Below are positions 42,039 to 51,056 of a stretch of DNA of 64,000 bases, piece after piece. The notes below the pieces were generated by a model. The model worked only from the letters and a program-made list of their open reading frames with translations. It did no database searches and was not told the DNA's origin. Origin of the DNA: Terrihabitans soli. GTDB taxonomy: Bacteria; Pseudomonadota; Alphaproteobacteria; Rhizobiales; Methylopilaceae. The stretch spans positions 648,501 to 712,500 of the forward strand of contig NZ_AP023361.1 in assembly GCF_014191545.1 (NCBI RefSeq). The letters run 5' to 3'. A program made the position numbers and the translations under genes. Every line of letters begins with the position of its first letter. The first letter of the stretch is position 1.

Positions 42039-42128
42039 TCAGAAGATAAGCGCGTACGCGCAAACCTGGACGATGATGTAGATCACCACACACCAGGCAA
42101 AGATGATCACGGCTCCGACGTCGAGCAT
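42039..42128 (-). CDS. Predicted 29-residue single-helix membrane microprotein
   Basis: The frame starts MLDVGAVIIFAWCVVIYI and ends IVQVCAYALIF before TGA. After a three-residue polar start it is one continuous hydrophobic helix. A strong purine ribosome site (GGGGGGAA) sits five bases before the ATG. Nothing is known of its function; it could modulate a membrane complex. It lies alone between the 70-residue gene and flhA. The evidence is the ribosome site, the composition and the lack of any overlapping gene. Confidence 0.5.
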   Translation of the reverse strand: MLDVGAVIIFAWCVVIYIIVQVCAYALIF

Positions 42129-42200
42129 GGCTGTTCCCCCCAGTCCATTGGGCGCGGAGTAAACGGCAAAAACGACCTTCGGTTCAGGGGGAATCGGCCA

Positions 42201-42223
42201 CACTCCGTCACCGAGACGGAGTG
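42201..42223. other. Perfect 9-bp stem-loop downstream of flhA
   Basis: CACTCCGTC and GACGGAGTG pair around ACCGA. It is 106 bp beyond the flhA stop in an otherwise empty 200-bp interval. No T-run follows in the flhA direction, so it could be a 3'-end structure or an operator for the microprotein gene. CTAA-N7-CTAA at 42274-42288 is a weak CtrA-like site nearby. Confidence 0.4.
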
Positions 42224-42328
42224 AGGTTTACGGAAGCTTTTCCGCATCAATGACGTGTTTGAAAACCGAAAGCCTAAGCGGCGGCTAAGGCTGCGACACT
42301 TCTACCGCCGCTTCCGATGCATGGCTGG

Positions 42329-44527
42329 CTAGATCGCGGCGACCGTTTTAAGTCTCGCCCGCGGGTGGATTTCCGACTGCGACAGCACCGGAGTTTGGCT
42401 GCGGAAGCGGTCGATGATCGAGCGGACGAAGGGCCGGATGCCGGCGCTGGTCAGCAGCACCGGAACCTCGCCCTGGCGCGCGGCGTCCTCGAACCGGTCG
42501 CGGACAAGGCCGATGAACTCATGCAGTTTCGACGGCGCCATTGCGAGCTGCCGATCGTCGCCCTGGCCGACGATTGATTCCTGGAAGGCCTGCTCCCATT
42601 GCGGTGAAAGAACGATGAGCGGCAGCGTGCCTTCGGGCGAGGAATATTGCGCGCAGACCTGCCGGGCGAGGCGGGTGCGTACATGTTCGGCGATGGAGGC
42701 CGGGTTGCGCGTCCAGCCGACGGCCTCGGCGACGCCTTCCAGAATGGTGCCGAGGTCGCGGATCGAGACGCGCTCGCCGAGGAGGAATTGCAGCACGCGC
42801 TGGATGCCGGTGATCGAGATCTGGCCGGGGACGATGTCTTCGATGAGTTTTGCCTGTTCCTTCGGCATGTCCTTGAGCAGCTTCGAGACTTCGCCATAGG
42901 ACAAAAGCTCGGCCATGTTGGCCTTGAGGATTTCGGTGAGATGCGTCGACATCACGGTCGGCGCATCGACCACCGTGTAACCGCGCACCGAGGCTTCCTC
43001 GCGCAGCGCCGAATCCACCCATGTCGCCGGGAGGCCGAAGGTCGGCTCGAGCGTGTGATGGCCGGGCAGGGAGATCTGGCCGCCCGACGGGTCCATGACC
43101 ATGAACTGGCCGGGGAAGACCTGGCCGGTGCCGCTCGGCGTTTCCTTGACCTTGATGACATAGTTGTTGGCGCCGAGATGCACATTGTCGAGCAGGCGCA
43201 CCGACGGCATCACAAAGCCCATATCGGACGCGAACTGGCGGCGCAGCGCCTTGATCTGTTCGGTCAGACGGTCCTGGCCTTCGGGGCCATCGACCAGCGG
43301 CAGGAGGCCGTAACCGAGTTCGATCTTCAGATCGTCGATGCGCAGGCTTTCCGAAATCGGTTCTTCCGCCGGAGGCGCTGCCGCCTGCACGGCTTGGATC
43401 TGCGCAAGGCGCACCTGTTCGGCGGCGTTGGCGCGGCTCGTGCGGTCGGCCCTGAAAGCGAGATAGCCGGCGCCGCCTGCAAGCGCGAGGAAGGGCAGCG
43501 CGGGAATGCCGGGAAGGATGGCGATGACGGCCATAACGCCCGCCGACATGCCGAGCGCTTTGGGATAGCCCGAGAGTTGGTCCATCAGCGCCTTGTCGGC
43601 GGAGCCCGAAACGCCCGCCTTCGAGACGAGGAGGCCGGCGGCGGTCGAGACGATGAGCGCGGGGATCTGCGTGACGAGGCCGTCGCCGACGGTCAGAAGC
43701 GTGTAGGTGGAGCCGGCTTCCGACAGCGACATATCGTGCTGCGCCATGCCGATGATGATGCCGGCGACGATGTTGATGACGGTGATCAGAAGGCCGGCGA
43801 CGGCATCGCCGCGCACGAATTTGGAGGCGCCGTCCATGGCGCCGAAGAAGGAGCTTTCGTCCTCGAGATCCTTGCGGCGCTTTCTTGCCGTCGCCTCGTC
43901 GATGAGGCCGGCGGACAAATCGGCGTCCACCGCCATCTGTTTGCCGGGCATGGCATCGAGGGTGAAGCGCGCGGCGACTTCGGCGATACGGCCGGAGCCT
44001 TTCGTGATGACGACGAAGTTCACGATCACGAGGATCGCAAACACGATAATGCCGATGACGAAATTGCCGCCCATGACGAAATTGCCGAACGCCTCGATGA
44101 CGTGGCCGGCGGCGGCGGTGCCGTTCTGGCCTTCGGCAAGGATCAGGCGCGTCGAAGCGAGGTTGAGCGCCAGGCGCATCATGGTCGCGACGAGGAGAAC
44201 CGTGGGGAAGGACGAGAATTCGAGCGGCGCCTGGATGAACAGCGCCGTCATCAGAATCAGAACCGAGAAGATGATCGAGAACGCCAGAAACATGTCGAGC
44301 ATGACCGGCGGCAGCGGCATGATCAGCACGACAAGGATGGTCAGAACGCCGAGCGCGAGCCCGATATCGCCCTTTTTCAGGAAATCGAGCATATCGCCGG
44401 CAAACTGGCGCGAGCCGGCGGCGGCGTTCGCGGCGCTGAGGTCAGCCATTCTCTCTCCCGAGGGCACGCGGCGGAACGACGAGCCGTAATGCGGCGTCGG
44501 GGTCGGCGCGAGCGGACTGACATTCAT
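42329..44527 (-). CDS. flhA: Flagellar export gate protein FlhA
   Basis: A 732-residue inner-membrane protein of the flagellar type III secretion system. Eight transmembrane helices in the first 350 residues, with the FHIPEP-like cytoplasmic loop GSGRIAEVAARFTLDAMPGKQMAVDADL and the ADLSAGLIDEATARKRRKDLE segment; the C-terminal domain forms the export ring. Two starts have good ribosome sites: ATG 44527 (AGGAGG, five bases upstream) and ATG 44449 (GGGAG). The latter gives MADLSAANAAAG and a more usual length. A 42-bp CtrA/FlbD-type module lies 96 bp upstream. Confidence 0.95.
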   Translation of the reverse strand: MNVSPLAPTPTPHYGSSFRRVPSGERMADLSAANAAAGSRQFAGDMLDFLKKGDIGLALGVLTILVVLIMPLPPVMLDMFLAFSIIFSVLILMTALFIQAPLEFSSFPTVLLVATMMRLALNLASTRLILAEGQNGTAAAGHVIEAFGNFVMGGNFVIGIIVFAILVIVNFVVITKGSGRIAEVAARFTLDAMPGKQMAVDADLSAGLIDEATARKRRKDLEDESSFFGAMDGASKFVRGDAVAGLLITVINIVAGIIIGMAQHDMSLSEAGSTYTLLTVGDGLVTQIPALIVSTAAGLLVSKAGVSGSADKALMDQLSGYPKALGMSAGVMAVIAILPGIPALPFLALAGGAGYLAFRADRTSRANAAEQVRLAQIQAVQAAAPPAEEPISESLRIDDLKIELGYGLLPLVDGPEGQDRLTEQIKALRRQFASDMGFVMPSVRLLDNVHLGANNYVIKVKETPSGTGQVFPGQFMVMDPSGGQISLPGHHTLEPTFGLPATWVDSALREEASVRGYTVVDAPTVMSTHLTEILKANMAELLSYGEVSKLLKDMPKEQAKLIEDIVPGQISITGIQRVLQFLLGERVSIRDLGTILEGVAEAVGWTRNPASIAEHVRTRLARQVCAQYSSPEGTLPLIVLSPQWEQAFQESIVGQGDDRQLAMAPSKLHEFIGLVRDRFEDAARQGEVPVLLTSAGIRPFVRSIIDRFRSQTPVLSQSEIHPRARLKTVAAI

Positions 44528-44622
44528 CTGCGCCTCCTGGCTCGCCTAACTTCCGGCGGGCGGTACGGGGCACGCGACTTCAATCACCATGACGCGCCGG
44601 ACGCAGACAGGTCCGGCTCTTT

Positions 44623-44664
44623 ACCCGGCAGAATTTGCCGGGTGCATGGTTAATGGCTGGTTAA
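44623..44664 (-). promoter_or_regulatory. Composite FlbD(ftr)-like palindrome plus CtrA box at flhA
   Basis: A perfect palindrome ACCCGGCA-N5-TGCCGGGT (44623-44643) is followed after six bases by an exact CtrA box TTAATGGCTGGTTAA (44650-44664). The same arrangement, with identical palindrome arms and identical spacing, occurs before fliF at 56117-56158. FlbD as the palindrome binder is inferred from the Caulobacter ftr elements. Confidence 0.75.
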
Positions 44665-44684
44665 GAGACAGGCCGTTCCGGGAC

Positions 44685-46391
44685 TTAGCGCCGGATCGGA
44701 ATGATCTTGGCGGTGTCGGGGGTGCGGTTCAGGGCGCGGCTCAGCTTGTCGGCGAGTTCGGATTCCACGAACGGTTTGCGGACGATCCCGTCCTCGTCGG
44801 CTTCGGTCAGGGCGTCGGCATCTGCATAGCCGGTGGCGAACAAGATGGGCATTGAAGCGCTGCGGGCGCGGATTTCGCGGGCGACGTCCGCGCCGTTCAT
44901 GCCGGGCATAGCGAAATCGAGCAGGACGAGATCGATGTCCTTGTGCGTGTCGAGCATATCGAGGCAGGCGCCGCCGCTGCCGGCCTCGACCACGGCATAG
45001 CCGAGATCCTGAAGAATGCTCCGCGTCACTTCACGGACCGCGCTGTCGTCATCGACCAGGAGGATCGTGAGGCCCGACGCGCGTTGCGTTACGGCGGCGG
45101 GCGGGGGAGCGGGCTCCACTTCCGTCGCCGTGCTCGCTCGCGGCAGATAAAGTTTGACCGAGGTCCCTTCGCCGACCTTGGTCTGGATGCGCACGCCGCC
45201 GCCGGATTGTTTCGCCAGACCGAGAACCTGGCTAAGGCCAAGCCCGGACCCTTTGCCGACTTCCTTGGTCGTAAAGAAGGGCTCGAAAACTTTGGTGACG
45301 ACGTCATCGGGCATGCCCGATCCGGTATCGCTGACTGACACGCAGATATATTCGCCCGGCGGCGGCTCGGACGGGGAACGCGGTTCGCCGAGCGACACAT
45401 TGGACGTCTCAACCGCGAGCGTGCCGCCGACGGCCATGGCATCGCGGGCATTGATCGCGAGATTGAGGATCGCGAGCTCAATCTGCGTCGGATCGATCAT
45501 GGCCGGCCAGAGCCGCTTTGCCAGTACGGTCTCGATGCGCACGCTGCCGCCCATCGTGCTTTGCAGAAGATCGCGCATGCTGGCGACGGTCTCGTTGAGA
45601 TCGACCGGCTTCGGTTCGAGCTTCTGCCGGCGCGAGAAGGCCAGCATCTGCGCCGTTAGCTTCGCGCCGCGTTCTCCGGCTTCCGCCATCATGTTGAGGC
45701 GGCGCGTTTGCGCCGCATCGGTCGCGCCTTTCTGCATCTGCCGGACATTGCCGAGAATGACGGTGAGAAGATTGTTGAAGTCGTGCGCGACGCCCGATGT
45801 CAGCTGGCCGACGGCTTCCAGGCGTTGCGCCTGACGCAGCGCGGATTCCACCCTTTCACGCTCGGTAATCTGCGAGGCTAATTGGCGGTTCGCAGCTTCA
45901 AGCTCCGAAGTGCGTTCCTCGACGCGGCGTTCCAGCAAAGCCTCGCCGCGTTTGATCTCTTCCATGCGCTCGCGCGCTTCATACTGCCTGAGGCGTCCGC
46001 GGAAGGCGGTGCGCACGACGCTGACGAGTGTGGTGGGGTGAAACGGCCGTTCGAGAAAGGTGACATTGCCGAGCATCGTCAAAAGGCGGCCGGCGGCCGG
46101 GTTGCGCTCAAGACCTCCGCCCCGCGGCGACAGAACAACGAACGGAAAATCGGACCAGGCCGGCTGCTTCTCGATCCATTCGGAAAGGCACGTCGCATCG
46201 GCATCGATCAATGCCTCTTCGACGACCAGCGCAACAGCCGCTTCCTGTTCGAGACGCACGCAGAGCTCAGTAAGGTCCGCGCAAGCGTCTGCTGCAATGC
46301 TGGCTTCCCGCAGCACCGCGGATGCGATCGCCGCGTCCCGTCCCGAGGGCGCGAGGACAAGGACGCGTTCGGACAGGGGAGCGTCTGTCAT
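44685..46391 (-). CDS. Hybrid sensor histidine kinase/response regulator
   Basis: A 568-residue soluble kinase. N-terminal pseudo-receiver (residues 1-125) in which the phospho-Asp site reads VVEEALIDAD, so it is probably not phosphorylated; a coiled coil (135-190); HisKA with phospho-His in VGQLTSGVAHDFNNLLTVILGN (about 205); HATPase with NLAINARDAM and GKGSGLGLSQVLGLAKQSGG; C-terminal receiver with LVLLDFAMPGMNG. No transmembrane segment, so the signal is cytoplasmic. Start overlaps the stop of the KaiC-like gene (ATGA), which suggests the KaiC protein is its partner or sensor. Confidence 0.9.
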   Translation of the reverse strand: MTDAPLSERVLVLAPSGRDAAIASAVLREASIAADACADLTELCVRLEQEAAVALVVEEALIDADATCLSEWIEKQPAWSDFPFVVLSPRGGGLERNPAAGRLLTMLGNVTFLERPFHPTTLVSVVRTAFRGRLRQYEARERMEEIKRGEALLERRVEERTSELEAANRQLASQITERERVESALRQAQRLEAVGQLTSGVAHDFNNLLTVILGNVRQMQKGATDAAQTRRLNMMAEAGERGAKLTAQMLAFSRRQKLEPKPVDLNETVASMRDLLQSTMGGSVRIETVLAKRLWPAMIDPTQIELAILNLAINARDAMAVGGTLAVETSNVSLGEPRSPSEPPPGEYICVSVSDTGSGMPDDVVTKVFEPFFTTKEVGKGSGLGLSQVLGLAKQSGGGVRIQTKVGEGTSVKLYLPRASTATEVEPAPPPAAVTQRASGLTILLVDDDSAVREVTRSILQDLGYAVVEAGSGGACLDMLDTHKDIDLVLLDFAMPGMNGADVAREIRARSASMPILFATGYADADALTEADEDGIVRKPFVESELADKLSRALNRTPDTAKIIPIRR

Positions 46392-47887
46392 TCCGAGGGA
46401 TCGCCCATGAGGCGTCCGTTCTTGCCGACGAAATTCGGAACGCCCCGCAGCACGCCGTGGAAGCCCTCAAGCGGCTCGCCGATCGAAAGCCCCTTTTTTG
46501 AAATTTCAAAATCGCGGATTGTCTTTTCGTGAACGCCCGCGCGCTTCTTGATGATGGACACGGCGCGATGCACGCGTCCCGCCGCCTCGAAATAGCGCAG
46601 CAGGATCACGGTATCGGCGAGATAGGTGACATCGACCGGCGCTTTCATATCGCCCACAAGGCCGTGCTGGGCGACGGTCAGGAAGGTCGTCGCGCCTTGG
46701 CGGTTCAGATATTGCAGCAGTTCATGAATGTGCAGGATGAGGAAGTTCTCTTCCGGCATCGCCGCCTGATAGCCGTTGAGGCTGTCGATGACGATGGTCT
46801 TGATCTGATGCTCGTCGACGCAGGACCGGACCTTTGACGAGAACTCGCCGGGCGACAGCTCGGCGGCGTCCACCTGAACGACGCTGAGATTACCCTCTTC
46901 GATCATCCCTTCCAGATCGATCCCGAGAACCTTCATCCGGTCGTAGAGTAGGCCGAGTTCTTCGTCGAAAATGAACAGCGCGGCCTTCTCGCCGCGCTTG
47001 ATCGCAGCGACCGCAAAGGAGATCGCAAACAGCGATTTGCCCGTACCTGCGGGGCCAAGAATGAGTGCGCTCGATCCGCGCTCGACGCCGCCGCCGAGCA
47101 ATGCATCTAGACTCGCATTGCCGCTCGAGATCGGCGTGCGGTCGAATTTCGTCCGGTGTTCGGCCGCAACAAGCCGCGGATAGACGTCGAGCCCGCCGGT
47201 CTTGATCGTGAAATCGTGAAAGCCGCCGCGAAATCTGCGGCCGCGATATTTGACGACACGGACCCGCCGCCGCTCTGCGCCGTATTCGGGCGCCAGTTCT
47301 TCGAGCCGTATCACGCCATGCGCGACGCTGTGCACGGTCTTGTCCTGCGTGTCCGTCGTCATGTCGTCGAGCAGCAGAACGGTGGCGCCGTGCTTTGCGA
47401 AGTAGTGCTTCAAGGCGAGAACCTGACGCCGGTAGCGCAGCGAGCTCTGCGCGAGGAGGCGGATTTCGGACAGGCTGTCGACGACGACGCGGTGCGGCTT
47501 GTATTTTTCGACCGTCTCGAAAATCAGCCGCGTGGTTTCGCCGAGTTCGAGATCCGACGAATAGAGCAGGCTCTGCTGCTGGTTTTCATCGAGCAGGCTT
47601 TCCGGCGGCACGAGTTCGAATATGTCGATGCCCTTCAGATCCCAATGATGGGAGAGGGAGCTCGACCGTAGTTCCTCTTCGGTTTCCGACAGGGAAATAT
47701 AGAGGCAGCGCTCGCCGTTCTTCACGCCGGCGAGAAGAAAGCTCAGAGCCGACGTGGTTTTGCCGGTTCCGGGGGAGCCTTCGAGCAGATACAGGCGGTC
47801 GCGTTCGAAGCCGCCCGAGGTGATGTCGTCGAGGCCGTGAATCCCCGTCGACGCCTGCTCGGTTAAATCGGAAGTCTTCTTGGCCAC
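46388..47887 (-). CDS. KaiC-like double-domain ATPase (circadian KaiC family)
   Basis: A 499-residue RecA-type protein with two KaiC domains. CI Walker A is GSPGTGKTTSALSFLLAG near residue 38; CII Walker A is GPAGTGKSLFAISFAVAA near 280, with FIFDEE as the catalytic-Glu region. At the place of the KaiC phosphorylation pair (Ser431-Thr432 in Synechococcus) the sequence reads DVTYLADTVILL, that is Thr-Tyr by my alignment. No kaiA or kaiB gene is present. Translationally coupled to the hybrid kinase gene, as in several alphaproteobacterial KaiC-kinase pairs. Role may be timing or light/redox signalling rather than a true clock. Confidence 0.88.
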   Translation of the reverse strand: MAKKTSDLTEQASTGIHGLDDITSGGFERDRLYLLEGSPGTGKTTSALSFLLAGVKNGERCLYISLSETEEELRSSSLSHHWDLKGIDIFELVPPESLLDENQQQSLLYSSDLELGETTRLIFETVEKYKPHRVVVDSLSEIRLLAQSSLRYRRQVLALKHYFAKHGATVLLLDDMTTDTQDKTVHSVAHGVIRLEELAPEYGAERRRVRVVKYRGRRFRGGFHDFTIKTGGLDVYPRLVAAEHRTKFDRTPISSGNASLDALLGGGVERGSSALILGPAGTGKSLFAISFAVAAIKRGEKAALFIFDEELGLLYDRMKVLGIDLEGMIEEGNLSVVQVDAAELSPGEFSSKVRSCVDEHQIKTIVIDSLNGYQAAMPEENFLILHIHELLQYLNRQGATTFLTVAQHGLVGDMKAPVDVTYLADTVILLRYFEAAGRVHRAVSIIKKRAGVHEKTIRDFEISKKGLSIGEPLEGFHGVLRGVPNFVGKNGRLMGDPSE

Positions 47888-47999
47888 GCCTTTGCCCCTC
47901 TCTGGAACGTCCAGAGAGCTAAACGCGAAACCCCGATTTTGGATGCAATCTGCGCGGCGGCCTTCGGCCGCGCCTGTTTTCTGTATCTGTTCCAGCCGG

Positions 48000-48014
48000 T
48001 TAAGGGACGGTTGA
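48000..48014 (-). promoter_or_regulatory. Near-consensus CtrA box upstream of the KaiC-kinase operon
   Basis: TTAAGGGACGGTTGA matches TTAA-N7-TTAA at seven of eight positions. It is 113 bp upstream of the KaiC-like start, between that gene and the sbmA stop. Confidence 0.4.
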
Positions 48015-48025
48015 ACTCACAGTGG

Positions 48026-49273
48026 TCAGGCAGTAGCCGAGACTTCCAGTGGGTCCGGCCGCGGCGGCGGCGGCGGAACTTCGCCCGTGATGACCATTTC
48101 GAATTCGCGCAGGCGCTTATAGACCGAAAGCAGGGCGACGATCGTGGACCAGGAGTTCACGAGGTACTGGAAGGACTCCCGCACCTTGTCGAAGGCGTTG
48201 TTGATCTGCGTAAAAATGCCGAGCGTGATGACGCCGGCAATGACCGTCGGGCCGAGCAGGATCAGCGGGAAGATATTGTCGACCTGCAGATAGAGGTAAC
48301 GGGCGACGTTGAAGTACATATAGTTGAAATAGAGCCGGAAATAGTTGCGCCGGACATTGCCGAACAGTTCGCTGACTGTCGGCGGGCGGGCGCGGTCGGC
48401 GTTATCTTCGCCGTAAACCAGCTCCTTGCGGTAGGCGGCTTCGACACGCTGGTTCTTGAATTCCAGTCCGGGCAGCCTGATGCCGACAAGGGCAAGAAAA
48501 GCCGTCCCGAAAGCCGACCAGAAGATCGCAGCGAAAACGAGCGCGTGCGGCACCGGCCCGATGAGAGGCAGTTCAGCGACATGCTTCGACAGATTCATCA
48601 GGATCGGCAGGAAGGCCACGAGGATCATGACCGAGCGGACCAGATCGATGCCGAGATCTTCCATCGTGCGAGCGAAACGCATCGTATCGTCCTGAACGCG
48701 CTGCGAGGCGCCTTCCACCGTGCGCAGCTTTTCCCAATGCGTCATGTAGTAGTTGTTCATCGCCGTGCGCCAACGGAAGATCCAGTGGCTGACGAAGAAA
48801 GCGTTGAGCACCGCGACGACGATGGCGACCAGAAGCAGACCCGAAACCGTTGTGAGCTGCCCGTAATATTGATCGGCCGTAACGACGGCGGTCTTCGCGA
48901 ACGCGCCCTGGATCAAATCGTAGAAGGGGCCGTACCAGGCATTGAGCGCGACCGATACCTGAACCTGGAAATAGGTCAGAAACAGGATCAGCGCCGAGCC
49001 GAGGATCGACCATCTTGCCCAGGGATGCGGTGCATAAAGCTGCCAGAACAGCGCAAACAGCAGAACCGCGACCGTGAAGTAGATGTAGAACCAGACAAAG
49101 GCCGGCGACCAGAACACGGTCACGCTGCCGACTTCGCCAGCCTCGCCCGCGGTAAGGCCGAATTGAGCGCCCAGATCCGCGCCGCCCGAATACCAGAGGA
49201 CGATACACAGGGCGGACCAGATCGCGACCGACCAGAAGAACATTTTCGGGCGGGGGAAAAAGGAAACAAACAA
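48026..49273 (-). CDS. sbmA: SbmA/BacA-family peptide transporter
   Basis: A 415-residue membrane protein of the SbmA/BacA family: eight hydrophobic segments, [23 protein letters not shown] and [35 protein letters not shown] are close to known SbmA/BacA. It has the transmembrane part of an ABC exporter but no nucleotide-binding domain, as in characterised members that work by proton gradient. Imports peptide antibiotics; in rhizobia and Brucella BacA is needed for chronic infection. Single gene. Confidence 0.9.
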   Translation of the reverse strand: MFVSFFPRPKMFFWSVAIWSALCIVLWYSGGADLGAQFGLTAGEAGEVGSVTVFWSPAFVWFYIYFTVAVLLFALFWQLYAPHPWARWSILGSALILFLTYFQVQVSVALNAWYGPFYDLIQGAFAKTAVVTADQYYGQLTTVSGLLLVAIVVAVLNAFFVSHWIFRWRTAMNNYYMTHWEKLRTVEGASQRVQDDTMRFARTMEDLGIDLVRSVMILVAFLPILMNLSKHVAELPLIGPVPHALVFAAIFWSAFGTAFLALVGIRLPGLEFKNQRVEAAYRKELVYGEDNADRARPPTVSELFGNVRRNYFRLYFNYMYFNVARYLYLQVDNIFPLILLGPTVIAGVITLGIFTQINNAFDKVRESFQYLVNSWSTIVALLSVYKRLREFEMVITGEVPPPPPRPDPLEVSATA

Positions 49274-49489
49274 AGGGCTGCTCCTGAAAGAGGTCGCTGG
49301 CGGTATGGCATTTCACGCCTGCTTCGGCACCTGAATGTTTGGAAAGGTTTTGCTCATCCTGTTTTGAGGCGTCCTGCCGCAGTTTGTGCCGGATTCATGA
49401 CGGTGGGCGTAATCGCGTGTTAATTTCAATGGGTTAGCAGAGTGCCAATCGTTCGGATCAGTTGCTTTTAGTTGTGTTGGGGGCGTTCC

Positions 49490-51025
49490 GTGGACCTCAC
49501 GGTGTATGATCGCAGGGCCCTTCGGGTTCGCTGGGTGCTGGCACTCGGTCTGATTTCAACCTCCCTGTTCTGGTATCTCGCCGATTTCCATCCTGAGCTG
49601 CTTGGGATTTCCGACGCGGAGTGGTTCGCCCCCGCGCTCATGCTCGTCTTCATGGCCGGGTTCGGCGGTTATGCGAACGGCCTGATCCGGGAGCTGCGCT
49701 CGCACGCGACGGAGCATCATAGGAAGAGCGAAGAGGCGCGCCTTCTCGCCCGCATCGACCCGCTGACGAAGATTCTGAACCGTGCGACCTTCCTCGACGA
49801 TCTCAATGCGAAGATCCGGACCGCCCAGACCGGCGCGCCGGTCGCGTTGTTTGTGGTCGATCTCGACCGCTTTAAGGCGATGAACGATATTTTCGGCCAC
49901 GCTTTCGGCGATGCAGTGCTGAAGCGTGTCGGCCATGTGCTCGGCCGCGAAGTCGGCGTCGAGAATGCCGGCCGCCTCGGCGGCGACGAGTTCGCCTTCA
50001 TGCTCACCGGCGCGGTCTCGCAATCGATCTGCGAGACGGTGGGCAACCGCGTTCTCGAAGCCTTGAACGAAGCCGTCACCGTGTCCGGACGCAGTGTCCA
50101 GATCGAGGCCTCGATCGGCGTGGCCTGGAGCCCGGAGCATGATATCGATCGGCTCGATCTGATGGGATGTGCCGATCTTGCGCTTTATCTCGCCAAACAG
50201 GGCGGGCGCGGGCGCGTCGCCTGTTTCGACAGCGGCCTTATGAAGGAAGAGCGCTACCGCCGTCAGATCGAGCGCGAGCTGCGCGGCGCCATTCTGATGA
50301 ACGAGCTCGAAATCCATTATCAGCCGATCCATGGCCTGACCGATGGCCGCATCAGCAGTCTCGAGGCTCTGGTGCGCTGGCGCCACCCGGTGCGCGGCCT
50401 GATCTCGCCGGCCGATTTCATTCCGATCGCCGAACGCTCATCCCTGATCGAGAAGCTCGGCGACTGGGTGTTCGCCCGCGTCTGTGCCGACGCCGCACAC
50501 TGGCCGGGGCTGAAGGTCTCGATCAATGTCTCGCCGGTTCAGCTCAAGGCGCGCGGCTTTCTCGACATGGTGAAGAAATGCCTCCTCGCGACCGGCTGCA
50601 GTCCGCAGAACATCGCCATCGAGATCACCGAAGGCGTCATCATGGATGAGATGGCGGGGCAGGCCGAACATTTGCGCGAACTCCGCGCGCTGGGCATCGG
50701 CATCTGGCTCGACGATTTCGGCTCGGGCTATTCGGGCCTTTCCTATCTGCGCGATTTTCCCATCGATGTGATCAAGATCGACAAGGGGCTGGTGCAGGAC
50801 ATGGCGTCGAACCATGCCAACCGCGTCTTCGTCTCGGCCATCGCCCAGCTCGGGCACGGGCTCGACCGGCAGGTCGTCGCGGAAGGTATCGAAACCGAGG
50901 CCGATCTGACGTTGGCGCGCGCCGCGGGCTGCTCGCATGCGCAGGGCTATCATTTCGCCCGGCCGATGGCCGCGAAAGACATTGCCGCCTATGCCGGGTT
51001 CGGGGCGAGCATCCGCGCCGCCTGA
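49490..51025 (+). CDS. GGDEF-EAL bifunctional cyclic-di-GMP enzyme
   Basis: A 511-residue protein starting at GTG 49490, preceded by TTGGGGGCG; an earlier in-frame codon at 49472 is less well placed. Two N-terminal transmembrane helices (WVLALGLISTSLFWYLADF; WFAPALMLVFMAGFGGYANGL) enclose a short periplasmic loop. GGDEF domain with RLGGDEFAFML; the RxxD inhibitory site is missing (GVEN). EAL domain with SSLEALVRWRHP, EITEGVIMDEM and LDDFGSGYSGLSYL, so both catalytic centres look intact. Controls c-di-GMP levels, which fits the motility surroundings. A strong terminator follows. Confidence 0.92.
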   Translation: MDLTVYDRRALRVRWVLALGLISTSLFWYLADFHPELLGISDAEWFAPALMLVFMAGFGGYANGLIRELRSHATEHHRKSEEARLLARIDPLTKILNRATFLDDLNAKIRTAQTGAPVALFVVDLDRFKAMNDIFGHAFGDAVLKRVGHVLGREVGVENAGRLGGDEFAFMLTGAVSQSICETVGNRVLEALNEAVTVSGRSVQIEASIGVAWSPEHDIDRLDLMGCADLALYLAKQGGRGRVACFDSGLMKEERYRRQIERELRGAILMNELEIHYQPIHGLTDGRISSLEALVRWRHPVRGLISPADFIPIAERSSLIEKLGDWVFARVCADAAHWPGLKVSINVSPVQLKARGFLDMVKKCLLATGCSPQNIAIEITEGVIMDEMAGQAEHLRELRALGIGIWLDDFGSGYSGLSYLRDFPIDVIKIDKGLVQDMASNHANRVFVSAIAQLGHGLDRQVVAEGIETEADLTLARAAGCSHAQGYHFARPMAAKDIAAYAGFGASIRAA

Positions 51026-51048
51026 GCGGCGCGGTTTCTCTCTTTCTT
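51013..51048 (+). terminator. Intrinsic terminator overlapping the GGDEF-EAL stop codon
   Basis: CCGCGCCGC-CTGA-GCGGCGCGG is a perfect 9-bp stem with the stop codon TGA in its loop, followed by a T-rich run (51035-51048). It separates this gene from the convergent flbD operon. Confidence 0.85.
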
Positions 51049-51056
51049 AAAGCGCG

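Noticed and set aside
42647-44653. A 668-residue open frame antisense to flhA
   Set aside because: Shadow of a well-supported flhA; no domains, and Arg/Gly/His-rich composition.
49428-49437. TTAA-type repeat before the GGDEF-EAL gene as a CtrA box
   Set aside because: The second half-site is TTAG at spacing ten, outside the accepted pattern.
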